Source: JAUSIF01 sp963711595
Lineage (GTDB): Bacteria; Pseudomonadota; Alphaproteobacteria; Rhizobiales; Xanthobacteraceae
Direction of reading: 5' to 3'
NCBI GenBank assembly: GCA_963711595.1
Contig: CAVQER010000005.1
Location: forward strand, 682,001-746,000
DNA: 64,000 nucleotides
Positions within the stretch are counted from its first letter, which is position 1, and the number at the start of each line of letters is the position of its first letter. The notes under the pieces are model-generated. The model was not told where the DNA came from. It saw only the letters and a list, made by a program, of their open reading frames with translations, and searched no databases. The position numbers and the translations under genes are program-made. Shown here in pieces: positions 58,862 to 64,000 of the stretch.

Positions 58862-61480
58862 TCAGGCCTTCATCGTTTCCTTCACCGCCGCGACCAACTG
58901 CTTGAGCGTGAATGGCTTCGGTAGGAAGCTGAACTTTTCGCCGGGCGGCAAATTCTTGCGGAACGCCTCTTCCGCGTAACCTGAGACGAAAATCACCGCC
59001 ACGTCCGAGCGCCGTTTGCGCAGCTCCTTGAGCAGCGTCGGCCCGTCCATCTCCGGCATCACGACGTCGGAGACCACGAGCTGCACTTCCTTCGCGTGCC
59101 GGTCGATCAATTCCAGCGCTTCGACGCCGCTTCCGGCTTCCAGCACCGTGTAGCCGCGCGAGGTGAGTGCGCGCGAGGCGAATGCCCGCACGGCCTCTTC
59201 GTCCTCGACGAGCAGCACCGTGCCGCGCCCAGTCAGATCGGCGTCTGGCGTCTCCGGCTCGGCGGGCCGTGCCGGCTTCTCATCCGGCGCCGCAACGTGG
59301 CGCGGCAGGAACAACTGAAACGTGGTGCCCTTGCCGACGACGCTGAGCGGATAAATGTATCCGCCGCTCTGCTTCATGATGCCGTAGACGGTGGAGAGTC
59401 CGAGGCCTGTGCCCTTGCCGAGCTCCTTCGTCGTGAAGAACGGCTCGAAGATCTTGTTGAGGTCTTCCGGCGCGATGCCGGTCCCCGTGTCCTCGACTTC
59501 GACAAGCACGTAGTCGCCGGTGGCGAAGCCCACATAGCCGAACGTCTTCACTTCCTCGCGCGCGACGTTGCGCGTCCGGATCGTAAGCTTGCCGCCGTGG
59601 GGCATTGCATCGCGCGCGTTGACGGCAAGATTTACAATGACTTGCTCGAGTTGATTAAGGTCCGCCTTTACCGGCCACAGATCGCGAACGTGCTTGAGCT
59701 CGAGCTCCACGGTCTCGCCGATGATGCGCTTGAGCAGTCCGATCGAGAGCTCCGAGAGTATCTCGCCGAGCGCGAGCACTTGCGGCCTGAGCGTCTGCTG
59801 CCGAGAGAAGGCGAGCAGCTGCCGCACCATGCTCGCGGCACGGTTCGCGTTCTGCTTGATCTGCATCAGATCCTGGAATGACGGATCCGTCGGCCGGTGG
59901 TTCGAGAGCAGCAGGTCCGAATAGCCGATGATCGCGGTCAGAACGTTGTTGAAGTCGTGCGCGACGCCACCAGCGAGCTGGCCCACCGCCTGCATTTTTT
60001 GCGCCTGGGAGAATTGCGCCTCCAGTGCGCGCTGTTCCGTGATCTCGAGCGCGTACACGATCGCCGCGTCGTCGTCCTCATCGCCGTCCACCGGCGTCAC
60101 GAAGAAGCGCGCAACGCGTCCCGGCGCCCCGGCGAGTCCCACCTCGACGTAGCCGTTCGATGCTTGGCCTTCGAGCGCTTCGCGGATGAACAGGTCGAGT
60201 ACCGGCCGGTCGCGCTCCAGCACGACGGAAAGGATCGAGCGTCTTTCCCCGCTATCGCCCGAGCCGCCGGACAACCGCGCGAAGCTCGGATTGGTCTGGC
60301 CAATTCCCCCTTGCCGGTCGATCATCGCGATCGCGACCGGCGTATGATTGAAGAAGCGCGCGAAACGCACTTCCGCTGCGCGCAACGCGTCCGGCACATC
60401 GCCACGCGCGCGATTGAGCACGAGCGTACGTGACGCGCCGCCGGTCCCGTCGGCGGCGAACGCGACGCGATGATAGAGCCGCACCGGCAGGCTCTGGCCG
60501 TTCTTGCGTTTCAGGTCGAGGTCGATGACTTCCGATCTGACCTCCCCGGGTATGGGCGGCAGATGGCGGATCATTTCCGCGCCGGGACCCTGCACGAGAT
60601 CGGTGATTGAAAGTCCTTGCGGGGTGAACTCCGCGAGATCGAAGCCGAGCCAGCTCGCGAGCGTCGCGTTGAGATAGAGCACGCGTCCCGCGTGGTCGAT
60701 CGAGAAGAATCCAGCCGGCGCGTGATCCAGGAAATCGATCGCGTGTTGCAGCTCGAGGAAAGTATTTTCCTGCCGCTCGCGCTCGCGCGTGACGTCCGAG
60801 ACGCCCCACGCGGATATGCGCGCATGCCTCCCGTGCCGCGCGAGTGGCCGGACACGCAGCCGCAGCCAGCGTGCCGGAAGGTCGCCGCGACCCGCGATGC
60901 GGATCTCTTCCGTCAGCGATTGCCCTTCGCGTGCCGCCTGCGCGAGCCGATAGATCGCGTCCGCGACTCCCGGGTCGCTCGTGAAGAGCCGCTCCACCGG
61001 CCGTACGTCGTCCGGCCCCTCCGCGTCGGTGATGTCGAGATAGGCGCGGTTCGCATAGAGCACCCGGCCCGAGGCGTCGACGAGTGCAATTCCCTCGGCG
61101 GCACCGTCCGAAAGGGCCTGGGTGAGATCGTTCTTCCCCTTGCGTCCCGCGAACTCGAGGATGCCGGCTGCAGCCGCAAACAGAGCAAACACGCCCACTA
61201 CCGCGAGCACGGCCAGCACGGCGATGATGTAAGGGCCTGCCCGCTCCTGCCCGATCAGCAGGAGTGCGACCGCAAGCGCCACGAGCGCTACTGCGACGAG
61301 GACCACGAGGCCGATACTGCCCGTGGCCGCACTGCGGTCGACCGGCGCTCGCTCCTCGATCTGGGTCATGCCTGCGACCTCTGCTGCGGAACCCGACGCA
61401 GCCCGTGCCCGCGGCCCGAATCCCGTTTGCCCGAGAATACCCTGCCTCTGCAAGCTCGGCTTTGTGACGCCTCCGTCCAC
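58862..61480 (-). CDS. cckA: Cell-cycle hybrid histidine kinase CckA
   Basis: An 872-residue hybrid kinase. Two membrane helices (57-77, 84-108), three PAS-like regions (about 120-230, 245-355, 370-485), the phospho-acceptor H508 in AGGVAHDFNNVLTAIIGYSD, the ATPase domain with NLAVNARDAMP and TGTGIAPEDLNKIFEPFF, and a receiver domain with D805 in VVSDVVMPEMDG. CckA phosphorylates the CtrA/CpdR pathway through ChpT and controls the cell cycle and motility. The GTG start follows GGGGGAG just past flhB; an ATG at 61369 is the alternative. Confidence 0.93.
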   Translation of the reverse strand: MDGGVTKPSLQRQGILGQTGFGPRARAASGSAAEVAGMTQIEERAPVDRSAATGSIGLVVLVAVALVALAVALLLIGQERAGPYIIAVLAVLAVVGVFALFAAAAGILEFAGRKGKNDLTQALSDGAAEGIALVDASGRVLYANRAYLDITDAEGPDDVRPVERLFTSDPGVADAIYRLAQAAREGQSLTEEIRIAGRGDLPARWLRLRVRPLARHGRHARISAWGVSDVTRERERQENTFLELQHAIDFLDHAPAGFFSIDHAGRVLYLNATLASWLGFDLAEFTPQGLSITDLVQGPGAEMIRHLPPIPGEVRSEVIDLDLKRKNGQSLPVRLYHRVAFAADGTGGASRTLVLNRARGDVPDALRAAEVRFARFFNHTPVAIAMIDRQGGIGQTNPSFARLSGGSGDSGERRSILSVVLERDRPVLDLFIREALEGQASNGYVEVGLAGAPGRVARFFVTPVDGDEDDDAAIVYALEITEQRALEAQFSQAQKMQAVGQLAGGVAHDFNNVLTAIIGYSDLLLSNHRPTDPSFQDLMQIKQNANRAASMVRQLLAFSRQQTLRPQVLALGEILSELSIGLLKRIIGETVELELKHVRDLWPVKADLNQLEQVIVNLAVNARDAMPHGGKLTIRTRNVAREEVKTFGYVGFATGDYVLVEVEDTGTGIAPEDLNKIFEPFFTTKELGKGTGLGLSTVYGIMKQSGGYIYPLSVVGKGTTFQLFLPRHVAAPDEKPARPAEPETPDADLTGRGTVLLVEDEEAVRAFASRALTSRGYTVLEAGSGVEALELIDRHAKEVQLVVSDVVMPEMDGPTLLKELRKRRSDVAVIFVSGYAEEAFRKNLPPGEKFSFLPKPFTLKQLVAAVKETMKA

Positions 61481-61492
61481 GACTTCTCCCCC

Positions 61493-62566
61493 TTAGTGCC
61501 GCACCCCACGGCGCAAACGCATGACGTAGCCGATGACTTCGGCGACCGCCCTGTAGTGCTCGGGCGGGACTTCCTCATCGATCTCCACAGTCTTGTGCAG
61601 GGCGCGGGCGAGCGGCGGGTTCTCCACGACCGGCACCCGGTGCTGTTCGGCGACCTCGCGGATCCGGAGCGCGACCGCATCCTGGCCCTTGGCCACGCAA
61701 AGCGGTGCGTTCATCCCCTTTTCGTACTTGAGCGCGACCGCGAAGTGGGTCGGGTTGGTGATCACCACGGTCGCCGACGGCACTTCGGCCATCATCCGCT
61801 TGCGCATCCGCGACTGACGAATTTGCCGCAGCTTCGCCTTGATGGTCGGATCGCCTTCGGTCTCCTTATATTCCTCACGAATATCGCGCACCGACATGCG
61901 TTGACGCTCGTACCAGGTGTGGTGGGTCCACAACCAATCCAGCGCCGCCACCACCGCCATCACCGCGACGACGGCGATCAAGAGGCGCAGAGCGAGCGTG
62001 TTCGCGACCGGCAGGATCATCGTGTAATCGGAAGAGATCAGCCGCGTGATCGTGCCGACCTCCGGCATCATCACGGCGACGATCACGGCGCTCACGATGC
62101 CGATTTTTGCAAGACCCTTCGCGAACTGCACGAGTGCGTGCTTCGAGAAAAGACGTTTTGCGCCGGCAGCCGGCGAGATGCGCGACAGTTGCGGCCTCAG
62201 CGACTCGCCCGTCCACAGCCATCGATGCTGCACCAGGTTTCCGCCGAACGCGGCGATGATCGCGAGCAGCAGGAGCGGCCCGACCGCGATCATCGCGTCG
62301 AGCAAGAGGCTCCCGCTCAGGCGGATGATCGCGCGCCCATCCAGACCGACGACGTGCGAAGTCGCAAACAATTGCGCGAACGTGCGCGCGAGGTGCTCGG
62401 CGGCGACGCCGCCGAACGCGAACAACGCGAGCGTCCCGCCCGCCAGCAGGAACCAGGTATTGACCTCCTGGCTCTTGGCGACATCGCCGCGCTTGATCGC
62501 GTCTTCCAGCCGTTTTGGCGTTGGGTCTTCTGAACGTTCCTGATCGTCGTTTGATTCTTCGGCCAT
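61493..62566 (-). CDS. flhB: Flagellar export switch protein FlhB
   Basis: A 357-residue FlhB: N-terminal DDQERSEDPTPKRLEDAIKRG, four membrane helices, and the self-cleavage site N271-P272-T273-H274 in VVITNPTHFAVALKYEKG. It switches the flagellar export apparatus from hook to filament substrates. It follows fliR by nine bases, and cckA starts 12 bases after its stop. Confidence 0.96.
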   Translation of the reverse strand: MAEESNDDQERSEDPTPKRLEDAIKRGDVAKSQEVNTWFLLAGGTLALFAFGGVAAEHLARTFAQLFATSHVVGLDGRAIIRLSGSLLLDAMIAVGPLLLLAIIAAFGGNLVQHRWLWTGESLRPQLSRISPAAGAKRLFSKHALVQFAKGLAKIGIVSAVIVAVMMPEVGTITRLISSDYTMILPVANTLALRLLIAVVAVMAVVAALDWLWTHHTWYERQRMSVRDIREEYKETEGDPTIKAKLRQIRQSRMRKRMMAEVPSATVVITNPTHFAVALKYEKGMNAPLCVAKGQDAVALRIREVAEQHRVPVVENPPLARALHKTVEIDEEVPPEHYRAVAEVIGYVMRLRRGVRH

Positions 62567-62575
62567 GATCAGCGG

Positions 62576-63349
62576 TCAGCTTTGCGGGCCGATCTGCTCG
62601 AATACGCCGCCGAGATAACTGATGAAGGTACCCATCAGCACCCCGACGAGCGCGAGCAGGATGGCGAAACCGATTAGGATCGATGCCGGTAGGCCGAGGA
62701 AGAATACCTGCAACTGCGGCATCAGCCGCGCGAGCACGCCGAGCCCGACGTTGAACAGGATTCCGAACACGAGGAACGGCGCGGCGAGCTGAATGCCGAC
62801 ACGAAACGCGCCCGAGACCGTCGTGATCATCAACTCCGCGATATCGCCGGTGGGAAGTGCTGCACCGGGTTTGAACAGGTTGTAGCTCTCGTCGAGTGCG
62901 CCGATCGCAAGGTGATGCATGTCGGTCGCGAAAATCAGGGCGACACCGAGCATTACGAGAAAGTTCGAGACGAGCACGCTCTGCTGGTCCTGCGTCGGAT
63001 CGATTGCCATGCTGAAACCGAGACCGAGCTGGAACGCGATCGTGGTGCCCGCGACGACGAGCGCCGAAAGCGCGAGGCGGGCCGTCAGCCCAAGCACGGC
63101 GCCGATCAGGACTTCCTGAAGTAGGACGCCGAGGATCGGCGCGAAGCCCGCGTTCAGATCCGCCGCGTAGACATTGCGATGGATGGGCAGCAGCACAAGC
63201 GTGAGCACGAGCGCGATCACGAGGCGGATGCGCATCGGAACGCCGCGCTCGCCGAGCCCCGGCATCAGCATCACCATGGTGCCGAGTTGCGCGAACATCA
63301 GCAGGAACACCGCCGCGAGCGACGGCAGGAACGAGATGTTGACGGTCAT
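62576..63349 (-). CDS. fliR: Flagellar export protein FliR
   Basis: A 257-residue membrane protein with six or so helices: FLLMFAQLGTMVMLMPGLGERGVP, GLGFSMAIDPTQDQQSVLVSNF and a C-terminal LGLPASILIGFAILLALVG. It is part of the export gate with FliP, FliQ and FlhB. It sits 14 bases after fliQ. Confidence 0.95.
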   Translation of the reverse strand: MTVNISFLPSLAAVFLLMFAQLGTMVMLMPGLGERGVPMRIRLVIALVLTLVLLPIHRNVYAADLNAGFAPILGVLLQEVLIGAVLGLTARLALSALVVAGTTIAFQLGLGFSMAIDPTQDQQSVLVSNFLVMLGVALIFATDMHHLAIGALDESYNLFKPGAALPTGDIAELMITTVSGAFRVGIQLAAPFLVFGILFNVGLGVLARLMPQLQVFFLGLPASILIGFAILLALVGVLMGTFISYLGGVFEQIGPQS

Positions 63350-63363
63350 TGCCGGATCGGATT

Positions 63364-63627
63364 TCAGCCGGACGCGATACGATCGGCGATGCGCGCCATA
63401 TAGGCCTGCAGCACGTCGCCCATGAACGGCAGCGCGAGCAGAAGCGCGATGAACACAGCAAGGATCTTCGGCACGAACACGAGCGTCATTTCCTGGATCT
63501 GCGTCAGCGCCTGCAAGAGCGAGATCGCAACGCCGACGATGAGCGCGACGAGCAGAAGCGGGCTGGACACGAGGATCAGCGTGAAAATTCCGTCGCGGGC
63601 GAGATCGAGTACTTCGGCGCCGTTCAT
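63364..63627 (-). CDS. fliQ: Flagellar export protein FliQ
   Basis: An 87-residue two-helix protein: EVLDLARDGIFTLILVSSPLLLVALIVGV and QALTQIQEMTLVFVPKILAVF, the FliQ signature. The ATG at 63627 has a GAGGAAAA site. The longer frame upstream crosses the palindromic element and is not coding. Confidence 0.95.
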   Translation of the reverse strand: MNGAEVLDLARDGIFTLILVSSPLLLVALIVGVAISLLQALTQIQEMTLVFVPKILAVFIALLLALPFMGDVLQAYMARIADRIASG

Positions 63628-63645
63628 GTATTTTCCTCGGTTCTT

Positions 63646-63771
63646 CTCCCTATCCCCGCTTGCGGGGAGAGGGTCGGGGTGAGGGGCGACTTGCAGTTCG
63701 CTCGACTCGCGAAGCCCCCTCACCCGGCTCGCTTCGCTCGCCACCCTCTCCCCGTAAACGGGGAGAGGGAA
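63646..63771. repeat. Intergenic palindromic (REP-like) element between fliE and fliQ
   Basis: Two hairpins, CCCTATCCCCGC/GCGGGGAGAGGG (63648-63673, one mismatch) and CCCTCTCCCCG/CGGGGAGAGGG (63744-63769), flank GGGGTGAGGGGC and GCCCCCTCACCC, which also pair. The roughly 126-bp unit is an imperfect palindrome. Sequences of this type are widely dispersed between genes in related genomes. It lies inside the flagellar operon. Confidence 0.78.
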
Positions 63772-63773
63772 GT

Positions 63774-64000
63774 TCAAATCGGCATCCGGAATATCTCTTC
63801 ATACGCCGCGATCACCTTGTCGCGCACTGAGACGAGCGTCTCGACCGCGACTTCCGTTTCCGCGACCGCAGTCACGACGTCGACGAGGTCGGACTTTCCG
63901 GCGACCATCTGCATCGCCTTTCCGTCAGCCTCGTGCCCGCGCTCGATCATCGTGTTGACCGCGCGCTCGACGAACGCGCCAAAGTTCTGACCAGGGGTTG
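63774..64000 (-). CDS. fliE: Flagellar hook-basal body protein FliE, partial (N-terminus beyond window)
   Basis: The minus strand is open from the window edge to a TGA at 63774-63776, giving about 75 C-terminal residues: NFGAFVERAVNTMIERGHEA, MVAGKSDLVDVVTAVAETEV and VRDKVIAAYEEIFRMPI, the typical FliE ending. FliE links the MS ring to the rod. The fliE-fliQ-fliR-flhB order is conserved in the group. Confidence 0.92.
   Translation of the reverse strand, partial: TPGQNFGAFVERAVNTMIERGHEADGKAMQMVAGKSDLVDVVTAVAETEVAVETLVSVRDKVIAAYEEIFRMPI

Noticed and set aside
60617..62533. 638-residue plus-strand open frame
   Set aside because: Antisense to cckA and flhB, with no domain and Arg/His-rich shadow composition.
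61875..63461. 528-residue minus-strand frame across flhB and fliR
   Set aside because: Wrong frame of two well-identified flagellar genes.
63628..63777. 50-residue N-terminal extension of fliQ
   Set aside because: It is a translation of the palindromic element; the true ATG at 63627 has a ribosome site and matches FliQ.

Overview
The window is GC-rich chromosomal DNA from an alphaproteobacterium of the order Hyphomicrobiales, most like the Bradyrhizobium, Rhodopseudomonas and Pseudolabrys group. Evidence: a usg gene beside a CIRCE-controlled groESL operon, the F1Fo-ATPase inhibitor zeta subunit (DUF1476), CckA beside fliE-fliQ-fliR-flhB, eukaryotic-type NADP isocitrate dehydrogenase, the purC-purS-purQ-purL-bolA-grxD order, and a GTTC-N7-GTTC type LexA box at recA. 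I see no insertion sequence, prophage, CRISPR array, tRNA or rRNA gene. This is core genome with a catabolic section in the middle.

Layout. 0-13.7 kb: a partial MetE-like methyltransferase, a cyclophilin-fold protein, a secreted serine hydrolase, a PilZ protein, usg, groES-groEL, an exported superoxide dismutase, a DUF488-DUF72 pair, a zinc ribbon, a membrane cyclic-nucleotide-binding protein, then a translationally coupled TetR/HlyD/ABC export operon behind a perfect palindrome, and an MFS transporter. 14-21 kb: bcsS, then a long minus-strand unit for a molybdenum hydroxylase (CoxG, CoxS, two CoxM paralogues, split XdhC, a MoeA/MobA-like fusion, an SDR) with no catalytic large subunit. 21-27 kb: aromatic catabolism (pcaB, pcaD, pcaC, an AraC regulator, hpaC, hpaB). 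27-33 kb: a branched-chain-amino-acid-type ABC transporter with a DUF6867 protein, then ccdA. 33.6-39.4 kb: a P1 peptidase, a DadA-like oxidase, an SBF-type transporter, rpe, purB and the zeta subunit. 39.7-45 kb: purine synthesis plus the BolA-Grx4 pair. 45-55.5 kb: two tandem small membrane proteins, rpsD, murI, a TrmJ-DUF559 fusion, icd, a cyclic-nucleotide-gated channel, alaS and recA. 55.8-64 kb: a periplasmic protein, a frameshifted gamma-resorcylate decarboxylase family gene, three tandem small secreted MDPW proteins, cckA and flagellar export genes.

How the genes work together. The pca genes carry out protocatechuate-branch steps of the beta-ketoadipate pathway. HpaBC would feed hydroxylated aromatics towards such pathways, and the decarboxylase family also acts on hydroxybenzoates. 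The Mo-hydroxylase cluster has maturation factors, electron-transfer and FAD subunits, but must find its large subunit elsewhere. groESL carries a CIRCE operator plus a second CIRCE-geometry element.

The least explained items are the tandem MDPW secreted proteins (with promoter duplication and a coding minisatellite), the duplicated CoxM pair without CoxL, the TrmJ-DUF559 fusion, and two one-base frameshifts that each restore a GAGTC (GANTC) site when corrected. The last point hints at base-calling errors at CcrM-type methylation sites rather than true pseudogenes. No calculation or database search was run; family calls rest on motif recognition.
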